Assembly: GCA_951799405.1 (NCBI GenBank)
Contig: OX637353.1
Coordinates: 14,322,001-14,386,000, forward strand
Direction: 5' to 3'
Source of the DNA: Agapetus fuscipes
Taxonomy: Eukaryota; Arthropoda; Insecta; Trichoptera; Glossosomatidae
DNA: 64,000 nucleotides
Below, piece by piece: positions 44,091 to 55,915 of this stretch (its first letter is position 1; each line of letters starts with the position of its first letter). The notes beneath the pieces are model-generated. The model was given only the letters and a program-made list of their open reading frames with translations. It had not been told where the DNA came from and made no database searches. A program made the translations under genes and the position numbers.

Positions 44091-47000
44091 ATGTTGTTTC
44101 AATTCGCTTACCTGTTTCTGTTTATATTTTCATTTTACGGCGTCGGCGTGATTTACGCCATCCGACAATATTCAAAAGACAATGTCATAAAATTAAGGCA
44201 AGTTGAAAACATTATAATATTTGAACTTTTGCTTCATTCATGTGATTTTAATTTTGTAAAAATGCATCAAGTTGTTCTGAAGCTTGACAATTAAATTTCA
44301 TTTAAAAAAATCACTAGAGAAGGTTCGTCAAGAAAAGAACGGCTAGATTAGAATAGATGAGGCCCATACCTAATAGTGGATTGAATAATACTGAAGAAAT
44401 ACATTTTGGTCGTCCGTTGAGCCCACGCTTTGACAAACTAGTGATGCCTGAGCTGGAAGTCTCATCACCACGGTTATTCTCACCTACCGAATATCGGTAA
44501 TATTTGTATGAAGACCTGCCAATCCAAGATGGCCGCAAGTGAACAGCTGATTAGTCTTCAATAACCGTGGTGATGGGACTTCCAGCCCAGGCATCATTAG
44601 TTTGTCAAAGCGTGGGCTCAACGGATGACCAAAATGTCAAGACTAGCCCCATTAAACTCTAATTCAACTCGTTAATTGTTTTTTTTTCTTCTCGTTTTAC
44701 AGAGAAGAAGTGCGTGAAATGTTTCAGCACGCGTACGACAGTTACCTGAACTATGCATATCCGTACGATGAGCTGCGCCCCCTCAGCTGTGACGGCGTTG
44801 ACACTTGGGGCAGCTACTCCCTCACCCTGATCGACGCGCTGGACACCCTGGCCATCATGGGGAACTACACAGAGTTCCAGCGGGTTGTCGACATTGTGAC
44901 GGCTCGGGAAAACTTTGACGCCAACATCAACGTGTCAGTTTTCGAGACGAACATCCGACTCGTTGGAGGTCTCCTCAGTGCGCATCTGTTGTCACAAAGG
45001 TATTGCGCAACACAACTCGCAACTAAGCTACACGTATAGTGTATCCCATTCCTTTAAAATAACTCATTTGAAAGTGACTGAAGTGCTAACGATGGCTCCA
45101 ATCCAACTTAAATTTTGAATTTTAAAATCGGAATATCAAGTTTCAATTGTTTTTTTACCATATATTGCCTACCTTTTAGGTGCATGTGCCTGTATGGGGT
45201 GCACACCCCTGGTAGTCAGCAGTATACCAGCCTATAAGTTAAAAAGAACATAGACAATAAATTATATTTTACAATTAGCCCTGATGCTTCATCTATTTCT
45301 GTGCTATCAATATTTTGCCTTTCTCAAAAAAATGTTCTGTTTTCTACTTGCCGTATCTTAACACTATTTTTTTTATTTAAGAGCCGGTGTGAAGTTGGAG
45401 CCAGGCTGGCCTTGCAACGGTCCCCTACTGAGGCTGGCTGAAGACGCGGCCCAGCGGCTGATCGTCGCTTTTGACACGCCCACCGGCATGCCGTACGGGA
45501 CGGTCAATCTGCGGCACGGGGTCCCGCGGGGAGAGACCAGCGTCACCTGTACGGCGGGCATCGGGACTTTTATCATTGAATTTGGAGCTCTCAGCCGGCT
45601 AACGGGAGATCCACTTTACGAAGAGGTATGAAGTCTTATGGCCGTATTCTCCAACCTGTTTTACCACACTTAAGTTTTTAGCCGTTATAAGTTTGTCAAT
45701 CACCAACATACGTCGGTACGTAGGTGATTGACAAACTCCAACGTACGTCAGTACCTACAATTAGGGTAAACAATAATTTTTAAAATTGTGATGTATTTCG
45801 ATCAGCTCATCCTCAATCGTCATGCAGAAATGATGCCTCCTGAAGACATTGGCTGTGCCGCCAGTGAAATTTCCAGTATATACTTCTTCCATAATGGTTA
45901 ACCTGATATCCGAAAAATGTGATTAATCTTTAAAGTTACTGTCCGATGATTCTAAATCAGTTTTGCGACAGATGGCGTTCTGTAGCTTCCACTACATCTG
46001 TCTTATCTCAGCTTGTATTTGTGTTTTTTTTTGTGAAAAAGTGCTGCAAACGCCCTACGACAGAAGCAACAGTTCAAGCAACACCTTTGCGGCACCCTTC
46101 CAGGGTTCTATAGAACCCCAAGCCTTTTAAGAATTGGGGATCATCCCACACAGGATTCCTTAAAAAAAATACAAATTTAAAGTTTACCTGGAAGGTTTAT
46201 TGTTGTATTATGAAATCAATCGTTTTTAATATTCTAGGTGGCCATGCATGCTTTGTACGCCCTCTACAACCACCGCTCTCCCATCGGCTTGCTGGGCAAC
46301 CACGTGGATGTCCTGACGGGGCGCTGGGTGGCCCAGGACGCAGGAATCGGAGCCGGCGTGGACTCATATTATGAATATTTAGTCAAAGGTAGAATACATA
46401 ACGCAACACCTATTTCATGTTAGCTTATCTAAGCTTATATTTGAGGCTATCAGGGCAATAGTGGGAATTTCGGCTAGGTGGCGTTTTGGCGTAATTTTCA
46501 TGCCTTATTACAGTACAAAGCAATGTCTCTGTTCCTACCTCTTTTTCAATAGCTAATCTATCTTACACCACTTCTGTTTTGGTAGATACTATAATAAGGA
46601 ATGAAAATTACGCTAAAATGCAACTTAGCCGAAATTGTGGAATACACCACTATTACCCAGATAGCCTCATTTATTGCCAAAGAGCCATTGAGAGGAGGAT
46701 GCTGAGAATCAGCCTCAGGCAGGGTTCTGAACCAGGAGATCCGCAGATGTCACTGTTGTGTTACCTGAAGAAGCAAATGAATTGTTTTGGAAACCAGTCA
46801 TGGAATTTGATTATACTCGCCGTAATCGAAAACAGAACTGTTTTTATTTTATTTTTTTGAGATGAAGGATTACAAAGTAAATGCCTCTACAATCAATACA
46901 ATTGAAATAGCCTGTGTTGGTATTTTGTAGTTTATTTATTTACTGTGCAATTTATTTTTTAGCGCCGTATTGTGAAAAATCACCTCAAGGACACTTTACG

Positions 47001-50000
47001 TCGTTATTGATAGAAAAAAGTAGTCAACAGTAAAAAGATAAAAATTATAACTTATGTAAAAACAACAAATATTGAATGACAAATTGATGCAAACTAAATT
47101 TCAACAAAGTGTTAATAATAATATTAAGATAATTTATCTGGTGGGTGCTGTTTTTGTGTGAATCACACCTCAAGAGCCCTCTGTGAGCTGGGCCGTTGCT
47201 ATAGAAAACGCTAATTCTCAAGCAAGACCGAGTTGCTTTAATGCTGGATGGAACTTTACTGACCAGTCTTTAGTAAAGGTTTGTGAATTCTTCAACCTAG
47301 CGAAGAGCATATTTGAATACATAAATGGTATGTATTTTATGCTCCGCTGTCATTCCAACCCACAACCTTCAATTTACGAGTCTGAAGCGTTACCACTAGA
47401 CTACAGATCGTTCGAACTGTTATTGTATTTTGTACTTTCTGTGTTATTGTATTGATTGTCACATGGTTACTGTTCATTCTAGGTGCTATTTTATTTCAAA
47501 AACCCGAGCTCATGGACATGTTTAATGAAGGCAGAGCTACCATAGACAAATACCTGAAGAAAGACGACTGGTATGTGTGGGCGTCCATGACCAAAGGACA
47601 AGTCACACTTCCCGTCTTCCAGTCTCTCGAGGCATATTGGCCGGGAGTCCTCAGTTTAATCGGTAAGCAATTCATCTTCAACATCAATTGCACGACAACC
47701 TGAGATGGGTCTATGTGTCCTTGATCAACTGCTGTCACCGCTGCCTGTCCTACGCCTTCCTCTTCCAGTCCCATACTCCTACAACACGGCAGTCTGCCAC
47801 CTTAATCTGGGTCTTCCCACTATTCCGTCACCACAGCCATGTTTTCCAGGCTCTGGTGGTCCATTCACTGGATGTACTTTTTTACAATCTTGGTCGTTGC
47901 TCGTCAATTCTCAAGCAAGACCCAGTTGCTGTAAGGCTGGATGGACCTTTGGTGGATATTGGAAAATATAAATTGTATATTTGTTGTGCTCCGCCGGGAT
48001 TCAAACCCACAATCTTACATTTATGAGTCTGAAGCATTACCACAGAACGCTTTCCTTGACTTATAGGTTGGTATGAGGCTGACCACCCGTACTGTAAAAA
48101 AATGGTTCACTTTGCCAATGTCACCCCTGTTTCAGGGAAGTTTGGCAAGAGTTGCATGGCTTATGTTCATTTGAATCTTGGATTTGAATTTGTAAGCACA
48201 CATGCAGCATTTGTAACCGCGAATTCACATGTGTCTGTTTGTGGGCATGCATCTTATATGAATTTTGAATGTTAATTTATCTTTGCAACCTAGATTATAG
48301 ATCCACATCTAAATAAACATATTTTAATATTTCTTTCATTTATTTCATGATTGTTGAAGAAGTATTGTGTGCCACTGCATGTAATTAGCTATTGTAACAC
48401 TTGCACTGTATATTGTGCCATTTTTTTTCGCCTCATGACATAAACTAGCACTCATTTTACGATGATATTCCAGGCGACACAGACACTGCAATGAGAATAG
48501 TCCAGAACTACCACAGCGTGTGGAGGCAGTACGGCTTCACCCCCGAGGTGTACAACATCGCCTCTGGAAGCGCTTCCGGCGGCAGGGAGAGCTATCCGCT
48601 CCGTCCTGAACTCATCGAGTCCCTGATGTATCTGTACCGCGAGACCAGGGATCCCATCATCCTGCAGATGGGAGAGGATATCCTCAGGAGTATTCAGCAC
48701 AGCGCGAAGACACGCTGTGGCTATGCTACGGTAAACACAAACTAAAACTATAATAACCATAGATAAATTAAAACAATTTTGTATTCGATTACGGTGAGTA
48801 TATTATAATTCCACGACCGGTTTTGCCAACTTACTGAGTATTTATCTGACCACCTGACGATGCGAACGGATTTTTCGCAAAACCGGTCATGGACACCGGT
48901 CACCCCTTGTACCTACAATCTTGGATCATGAGCAACAACAATTATTTCTGTCAATTAACCTTTTCGCTTATGAATATTCTGTACGGAATACTTTTTCAAT
49001 GACATTTTTTAAAGCATTTTTTGATTTTCTACTTTCATTGACTGACAATACTTCAAACTATGTGAACAGTCACATGTATTAGTCATTCAAGAACTAAAAT
49101 CACAAAGGTTTAGCACATGTTTTCACTTGATGCATTTTGAATTCTTGAACACAGATGTCAGAGATAAGTTCAAAGTTGGATGACGTCTACGATTGACAGC
49201 CGCACTGTATGCAAGTTTACACTTGACGCCTATGCGTGTCACCCGCAGACGAAGTTAAGTTTGTGCTTCTTTCGTCAAAGTAGAGATACGTCTCCTGATG
49301 GCACCGGATACGACTTCCATTGATGGCTTTATATACCATCAGATAAACACGCTAGACCAGTCTCTCAGGTACTTTTTGTAGTTTATATAAATTTCTGTTT
49401 ATTTCAGATAAAAGATGTGCGTGATCATCGCAAAGAAGACCGCATGGAGTCATTTTTTTTGGCCGAGACCACCAAATACTTATACCTGCTGTTCGACCCC
49501 GACAACTTCATCCACAACTCGGGAAACACGGGCTCCGTCATCGATACTCCATCCGGGGAATGCATCGTGGACGTTGGCGGCTACATCTTCAATACCGAAG
49601 CCCATCCCATAGATCCGGCAGCCTTGCATTGTTGCCAAAATGCTAATAAAGGGTAAGAAATTTTTCTACCTTTGGTGACCTGTCTTTGGTAAAGGTATAT
49701 GAATTTTTCAACCCACAGAAGAGCATATTTGAAAATATAAATGGTACATTTTTTGTGCGCCGCCAGGATTTCAACTCACCACGTTTCATTTACGAGTCTA
49801 AAGCGCTTACCACTAGACTACAGACCGATCGTAATTATTTTTTTAATTAAGGTCATTTAATAACCCCGAGGGTTAATAAAATATTTAATGACATTGTTTT
49901 GTTTGATGATTTTTCTCAATATTTTATTTACAGAATTGACCTTCAGAAAGTCAACGAGCTCTATAACTACTTCCAAGACGACGGCAAATTCATCCTCAAG

Positions 50001-50630
50001 AAATATGGCCAAGAAACAATCAACAACATCACTGAAACACAAAACGCTTCACAAGAAAATAAAGCAGACAATTCTAGCAGTGTGAACAAAGCTACAGCAA
50101 TAAAGGAAGAAATAATTACTAGGAAACAAAAGTCAAACGATAATGACACAGCACAAATATTTGATAATGCAACTAAGAATGTAGAAACGATAGGATTGCA
50201 ATTAAATGGAATGAACACAGATAAAGAAGTCATAAATCCAAAAGGAGAAACCATAACCGCTCCAGATGACAGTTCGCATTCTAAACGAAGCTATCCTTTC
50301 AATGAATCGGACATAGACTATGCCAATCTTTCCGATGAGAATTCTTCGAGTGACGAAATGAGGAATTCTGTTTCGCCGCCGATTGCTCACGAAAAGGCAA
50401 AGGGTAGGGTGTCGTTGCTTCCGGACTTTGTGCAAGATTTGTTGACAAATTCCGTGGCGCCCAAAGCTAAGTGTGAACCACAGACAATGTTGGAAAAGAT
50501 TCGGAGGGAGAAATTGTACGCTAAACATCCCACCACCAGAGACTATCATTTGCTGCAAACGCCTGCACCGTCGTTTCTGCAAAGGTTGTCTTTGGGTGGG
50601 GAATTTATCATCGTTAGTCAATATGATTAG
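44091..50630 (+). CDS. EDEM2: ER degradation-enhancing alpha-mannosidase-like protein 2
   Basis: EDEM proteins (glycosyl hydrolase family 47) act in the ER lumen, trimming or recognising mannose on misfolded glycoproteins so that they enter ER-associated degradation. Eight exons: 44091-44197, 44703-44999, 45382-45625, 46238-46388, 47483-47662, 48474-48730, 49408-49652, 49934-50630, in matching phases, for 725 residues plus stop. Intron 1 uses a GC donor (AG then GCAAGT). Residues 1 to about 25 are a hydrophobic signal sequence. The GH47 domain contains [63 protein letters not shown] and M-E-S-F-F-L-A-E, ending [23 protein letters not shown], no long insertion and no PA domain favour EDEM2 over EDEM1/3. 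The last exon adds about 230 acidic, Ser/Asn-rich residues with many N-glycosylation sequons, longer than in vertebrate EDEM2. Introns carry repeats. Confidence 0.97.
44401..44640. mobile_element. Long-inverted-repeat MITE in EDEM2 intron 1
   Basis: The outer arm ACATTTTGGTCGTCCGTTGA and inner arm CTGGAAGTCTCATCACCACG pair with the right half. The element can fold almost end to end. Same family as 16814-17067. Confidence 0.82.
46440..46668. mobile_element. MITE with TGAGGCTATC ends in EDEM2 intron 4
   Basis: Left TGAGGCTATCAGGGCAATAG and right CTATTACCCAGATAGCCTCA are inverted, and the pairing continues through TTTCGGCTA and GCGTAATTTTCAT. Confidence 0.78.
46675..46905 (+). mobile_element. 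RTE-like LINE scrap plus inverted-end repeat
   Basis: The translation [14 protein letters not shown] matches the LINE at 39010. It is followed by the core and terminus of the TTGATTGTAGAGGCATT family. Confidence 0.65.
47115..47410 (-). repeat. SINE-A copy
   Basis: All parts except the 5S head are present as the complement. It ends about 70 bp before EDEM2 exon 5. Confidence 0.8.
47690..48045 (-). repeat. Unclassified repeat followed by partial SINE-A
   Basis: 47690-47885 matches the dispersed repeat at 24705-24950 and 8890-9030. 47885-48045 is the minus-strand SINE-A body and tRNA-like part with an internal deletion. Confidence 0.6.
48053..48305 (+). repeat. SINE-C copy, full length
   Basis: From CCTTGACTTATAGGTTGG to CAACCTAGATTATAGAT; in EDEM2 intron 5. 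Confidence 0.83.
48775..48900. repeat. Inverted-end repeat core fragment
   Basis: Contains ATTCCACGACCGGTTTTGCC and, in the other orientation, ACCTGACGATGCGAACGGAT, both parts of the family seen at 21010. Confidence 0.5.
49670..49828 (-). repeat. SINE-A copy, partial
   Basis: Body and tRNA-like section only, in EDEM2 intron 7, starting 18 bp after the donor. Confidence 0.7.
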
Positions 50631-51001
50631 TCAATCGAGTCAACACAAATGGCATAGACAAAAAAGTGTGAGGTTAAAAAGCTGACTAGTATTTTTTATG
50701 GATTCTAAAGACTTAAGTCACATAGAGCTGTAACGTTTGCCCTCTGAGAAATTTTAGAATAATGGAACTTTGTTCTAATCCCATTATATAACTTTTTTTT
50801 CTGCCGACAAACGTCACACTTGTATGGGACTATAACCATTAGAAACCGATAAACAATATTAGTTTACGCTAGAAACTCGGCTGTGTGAAGTCACAATTTT
50901 ATCTATGTCCATTCGTGTGCTCATCTCATTAGGTAATTATAAATTTAAATTGTACCTACCAAGTTATTGAATGTGTTTTTTTTTGTTTTGTTTTGATTCC
51001 T

Positions 51002-51007
51002 AATAAA
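51002..51007 (+). terminator. Candidate EDEM2 poly(A) signal
   Basis: AATAAA 372 bp after the stop codon and before the next gene; a GT-rich stretch follows. Confidence 0.45.
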
Positions 51008-51199
51008 AAAATTCAAAACTGACTTGTTTGTATTTCATTCCTTTATTTTGAAATGTCACATTTATGATAAATTCTAAAAAAATGACTTGTATATTTACAT
51101 TAAAATTGATTTTATATTTAAAATTTAGGTAATAAGAGGCTGCAAGTCACTATGGACATAAAATAAGTGATTTAGTAATGCAATTCAAAATTCTCTGTC

Positions 51200-54100
51200 A
51201 TGAACCATAAAAATATCAGGGTTGCACCATCTTTGGAGGAAATCCTAGCGTCTAAAAATATAAAACTGACGAAAAAGTTGGGGGAAGGATCTTATGCTAA
51301 GGTTAGAGGAAAGACATTCAATAAAAATCATGTGAACATTCTCATTCTACTTAAATGGGATTTGTTAAAAATACTTTTATTATTCGTAATTTGAGTTTTT
51401 TCTGGAATCTGAGCCCAATAGGAGCACATGAAATGACATAGACAATGTATCCACCTTAAAGATTCACCGATTTGAGAAAAAAAAATATTGAGTAACTTCT
51501 CATAGTAAGTGAACTAATTATAAGGAAGTGCTCATGACAAACTTCTAAACTACAGGATTGTCACACTTTTGTAGTGTTTTCTCTCGTAGGAAATAGGGAA
51601 AAAGGTGCATTTATCTGAGAAACCCATTCTCTATGTAACTTCTTCAGTTTCACCTTTAAGGTATCGATATTGTGTGCTCCCCACCACCCGAGTTGCTAGG
51701 GAAAGACCAAAAATTATATTTTTATTGGTTGCTAAGGATAGCACTCGCATACAAGAGTGATGACATTTGCTAGCCAAGAAAAAAGTTTGAAATTCAAAAA
51801 ACTTCGGACCTCATTTGAAAATGTTGATGAAAGAATATGCCAATAAAAAATTACCTTTGTATCTAAAAACAATTTTAAAATCTAGCATAGATGGAACGTG
51901 TTAGATTAAATGGTTATTGAAGTTGCTAAAAATCTATAAGTCAACGACAATACCATGTTGAAAGCACCGGTTCTCATCAGATCACCGAAGTTGAGCAACA
52001 TTGGGTGCGGATGCTACTTGGATGGGTGAACGCGACGATCTGGTACACCGCGTGTCGTTGGCATTTCTTGGACCAGTCCGTAGTCCAGTGGCAACACTTC
52101 GGACTCGTAAATGGAAGGTTGTGGATTCGGATCCCGGCGGAGCACAAAAAATATACAATTTATATTTCCAAATATGCTTTTCGCTGGGTTGAAAAAAATC
52201 ATAAAACCTTTACCAAAGACCGGTCACTAAAAAGGTCCATCCAGCCTTACAGCACCTGGGTCTTGCTTGAGTATTGGCGCTTTGTAGTGACGACCAAGCT
52301 CGTAAACACCTCTGCGGCACTACAACAAGTGTCATAGACCCCTAGAGTCTCTAGAATCTAGGGAGTCTCCCGCACATGATTTCTTAAATAAAAAAAACCT
52401 ACCTTTTACATTTTTTGTAGAATAAAAGAAAAAGAAGTGACTGAAAAAATCATAATCAACTGAACCCCGATCATTAGAGTTTCCTTTCCTTGAATTAGTG
52501 TTGGTGGATTCTCTTGAATCAACTGGATTAATGTTGTCACAATCACAATTTCATTTCCTGACTTGTTTAGGTTTATCTGGCAGAAGTAAAAGGCACTGAA
52601 AACTCCAAAGAAAAACTGGCTTGCAAAGTGATAGACGCAGCAAAAGCGCCACGGGACTTCGTCAGAAAATTCCTGCCGCGAGAATTGCAAATCCTGCTGA
52701 AAATAAACCATCCCCACATCGTTCACATCCACAGCATATTCCAACGCCGCACAAAATACTTCATAATGATGCGCTTTGCTGAATGCGGCGACATGTTGCA
52801 GTTCGTTCAAAATTACGGACCCCTCACGGAGAACCAAGCTAGGGTCTGGATCAGACAACTGGCCTTGGCTATTCAATATCTGCACGAAATGGATATTGCG
52901 CATCGAGACCTCAAATGCGAAAACGTTTTAATAACCCAAAATAAAAATGTCAAGCTGTCTGATTTTGGTTTTTCACGTTTGTGCATTGACGCTAAAGGTT
53001 TCCCTGTCAGGAGCAACACCTATTGCGGATCAATTTCGTACGTAGCTCCAGAAGTGCTTCGAGGTATTCCGTATTTACCAAAAATATCAGATATTTGGTC
53101 GTTGGGAGTGCTGTTTTATGTGCTATTGAATAAGTCTATGCCGTTTGATGATACAAATGTAAAGAAGCTGTACGATCACCAGATGAAGAAACGGTGGAAG
53201 TTCCGAACTAAGGTGACCGGAGTTTTGTCGGATAAATCGAAATCTCTTATCAGAAGTATGATGGAACCGGATACGGTGAAAAGGTTCTCGATTGAACAAA
53301 TTGTGAACTCGGAATGGATCGCCATGGATCCTAGACTGACTGGTGAGTTTGATTTTTATATTTCTGTACACAAAATCTAAAAGAAAGTTAAGGAGAGAAT
53401 TTGTAAAATAACTAGGCATCCTATGGTCTCACCGAGTCAGGTCTTTACTTTTAAAAATAATTCAAGACCTAAACTCAGGCCCGCCGCAGAGACTCAGGAC
53501 GAGATGGGAGTCACAGGACTTACGACCTGTCTCTGGTTGGTTAAGGATCCTTTCGTCACGACAACATTCCTAAATTTTACGTTGTTAGAATTTAAAGTGG
53601 AGTTTTGGTTGTTTGACATATTTACTTAAAAAATGAATTACACGTCCGGTCGATAGCACAGTTGGTAGAGTGCTTGCATTCCATGCCGTGAGCTCAGGTT
53701 CGAATCCCACCGAGGGTGTCAGAAATGATTTTCCGTTTCGGTGTTTATTTCAAACCTCAAAATAAAATACCGGCTAGGTTTACTCAGCCTTCACAAGAGA
53801 TGAGTACCAGTTTTCTCGGGAGCTGGGAAACCCCCACTTCAACTGAAGTCTGAAGTGGTTGGCGTAAGGCCGGCCCCCTTACCTGTAAAAATAAATAGGT
53901 TCAACTCGCCACATGCGACCCCTTCGGGGATAACGCGGCAAGAAGTTACACTATATGTGTAGCTTAGTTGCTTTTTTTTTTTTTTTAGTTGCGTTACTTC
54001 GGATATTCGACAAACCATAATAGGATAACATACATTATTCTTTGTGTATCATTTGCTTCCTGGGCATTGTCTTCAGGAGGCACTCACTCTGCACGATGAT

Positions 54101-54946
54101 TCAGGATGAACTCTAGGAACGAGGACAGGAGTTGGAGGAGCAGAGAGCAACCTAGAGTGTAGAATGTCACAAAATAATAATCATGAAAAGCCGGTGTAAA
54201 ATCGGTTAATGTTTTATTGCAGTTACCTATTTTTGTCTTGCATAAATTTTCAGCAGTATAGCTCAAAAAATACCTATTTAATGAAAATCTCTCTACAAAA
54301 GCATTTTACATCGTACAGTACTTAATTTCAACAGGGTTCCCTTTTGAAAAATTTTACTTGATTTTATTTGCGATATAATTGATGTGTGTTGTAGTACTGA
54401 CACCGATGGAGAGATCAGCTTTACTCAAAGCCAAAGAATCAACAATATTCCTGGAGCCAATGGACACTTTTGTCTTCACAAAGAACTCTGTACAAATTTC
54501 AAACTATTCGGAAGAGAGTGCCAAAGGTAATTTATTTTTGTGTACACTCATTGTCATCATCATCATAAGCTCAACAGCCCTGGAATGACCATGGTGATTT
54601 CATGGTTTACATGGTGATATGTAAATAGATTGAAGACGGAGTAAAGACACGTTGCTTACAGAGAAAATGAGAAAAGCATTTCATATGTCGTGAGCGAGAA
54701 AGCATTATAAACAGTGTATGGTGTCAAAGATGGTGCATCATGTTGATTGGTACTAAATCACATCATTTATAGGCCTTCCATTGAATTATATCTCCATGGT
54801 TTTACACATTTAAAGAATGAATGGTCTTTATTTCAGGTGGCGATGAATCCAACACCAGGAATGCACTTTTATCTGATAACAACGACACAAAATTGGTGAA
54901 ATCAAAGATATCTGAAAAATGTTCCAACCGTCTGGAAGAGTTCTGA
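51200..54946 (+). CDS. TSSK-like: Testis-specific serine/threonine kinase-like protein
   Basis: A protein kinase of the TSSK branch, which in animals generally acts in late spermatogenesis; the testis role here is inferred from family. Four exons: 51200-51301, 52571-53342, 54395-54526, 54837-54946, GT-AG introns, phases 0, 1 and 1, 371 residues plus TGA. The glycine loop G-E-G-S-Y-A-K-V is cut by intron 1 after Lys34. Catalytic residues are all present: ATP-binding Lys53 (L-A-C-K-V), helix-C Glu72, H-R-D at 145-147 in H-R-D-L-K-C-E-N, D-F-G at 165-167 and A-P-E after Y-C-G-S-I-S-Y. The rest of the C-lobe follows (D-I-W-S-L-G-V, R-F-S-I-E-Q-I near the end). H-R-D-L-K-C-E-N and C-G-S-x-x-Y-x-A-P-E-V-L suit TSSK. 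The C-terminal 80 residues after the kinase domain are Ser/Asn/Lys-rich and unrecognised. It starts 570 bp after EDEM2 on the same strand. Confidence 0.9.
51455..51670. mobile_element. MITE (TTAAAGGTAAAACTGAA family), uninterrupted
   Basis: Full body with GTAACTTCTCATAGTAAGTG and ATTTATCTGAGAAACCCAT. Useful as the empty-site reference for the split copies at 6830 and 35705. Confidence 0.78.
51935..52385 (+). repeat. SINE-A, full composite copy: 5S rRNA-like head plus tRNA-like body
   Basis: 51937-52060 is 5S-like (GATCACCGAAGTTGAGCAAC, TACTTGGATGGGTGA, TACACCGCGTGTCGTTGGC). It joins TTCTTGGACCAGTCCGTAGT and the tRNA-like section with GGATTCGGATCCCGG. It ends in the alternative tail (CTCTGCGGCACTACAACAAG to CCCGCACATGATTTCTT). 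In intron 1 of the TSSK-like gene. Confidence 0.88.
53647..53990 (+). repeat. SINE-B, best full-length copy
   Basis: Head GGTCGATAGCACAGTTGGTA, B box GGTTCGAATCC, body to CCCCTTCGGGGATAACGCGG, and an ACACTATATGTGTAGCTTAG end with a T-run. The 5' 73 nt can be drawn as a tRNA but the acceptor ends do not pair. In intron 2 of the TSSK-like gene. Confidence 0.88.
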
Positions 54947-55021
54947 TTATTTTACTTTTAATACTGACTTGTATTTTGGAATAGTTATACAATACAACAA
55001 TTATTATATGCATGTACAATT

Positions 55022-55027
55022 AATAAA
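55022..55027 (+). terminator. Candidate poly(A) signal of the TSSK-like gene
   Basis: AATAAA 76 bp after the stop codon, followed by a T-rich stretch. Confidence 0.55.
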
Positions 55028-55369
55028 GCATGTTCAGATTTCTTTTTAATTCACCAGATCTGCAATGTCTGAACCAGATCCATAGCACCATGACCCGCAG
55101 ATCTTTTTTTTTTAAGGAAGCCTATGCGGGAGACTCCCTAGATTCGAGAGACTAAGGGTCTATGACACTTGGTATAGTGCCACATCACCAACAGAGGTGC
55201 TGGTGATGTGGCAGTTGTCCATGTCCGGTTGCAGGGTCGTTAGCTGCGCAGTGCTGTGGTGTGTGTGGCATTGCTTTGTTTTGAGATACTGAGAAGAAAT
55301 GGCGATTGATATTGGATTTGAAAAGGGCAAGGGCAAATTGGTCTCAACAAGAAAAATTGACTATCCGAT

Positions 55370-55512
55370 ACGGGTGTCGGATCCTTATATTAATCGGAGG
55401 TTCCAGTGGCAGAACATTTCGGACAAAATCGGTTTTCGATGAGTGTGAATAGCTTCATACATAATGTTCCGCCACTGGAACCTCCGATTAATATACGGAT
55501 CACGCACCCGAC
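55370..55512. repeat. Hairpin-forming inverted repeat
   Basis: Arms of about 45 bp pair (TATTAATCGGAGGTTCCAGT with ACTGGAACCTCCGATTAATA) around a loop of roughly 40 bp. The element type is unknown; it may be a foldback MITE. Confidence 0.85.
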
Positions 55513-55915
55513 AAGTGGGAACGAGCTCTAACTCGAGACGTGCCTTTTTGTAAAAATGCTGTCGAAGTTGAATAGCTAAAATGTTTTGTTAAAAACAAAT
55601 TAATCAACACATTGTAGTTGTCAATAATGATAAACAAAAACATTCCAAAAAAATCTCAGTAAGAAAGTTGGCGGCACTGCCAACGTGGCACGTGGCTGTT
55701 CAAGGAAGGTGGAATAACAACTTCCACCCCTTCCCCGTGGATTTCCTGCCATCAAATGCACCCGCCTTGTAAACTGGAGCCTGGTGCAGAGGAGCTCCCA
55801 CCCTGGGGCTCTACACTTGCAGAGCTGTTAGGTCTTTTTTATGGTCGGCGTTGGATAATTTTTTTTTTTGGAATCGTTTCGGGTTAGACCATGTTCTATT
55901 CAGTTTTTTTTATCC

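Noticed and set aside
45697..45736. Short palindrome in EDEM2 intron 3
   Set aside because: A 14-bp stem; too small to call a feature beyond chance or MITE debris.
50202..50621. 139-codon minus-strand ORF
   Set aside because: Shadow of the last EDEM2 exon.
53647..53720. Possible functional tRNA gene
   Set aside because: It has A- and B-box-like motifs but no paired acceptor stem and is the head of the SINE-B family, repeated several times.
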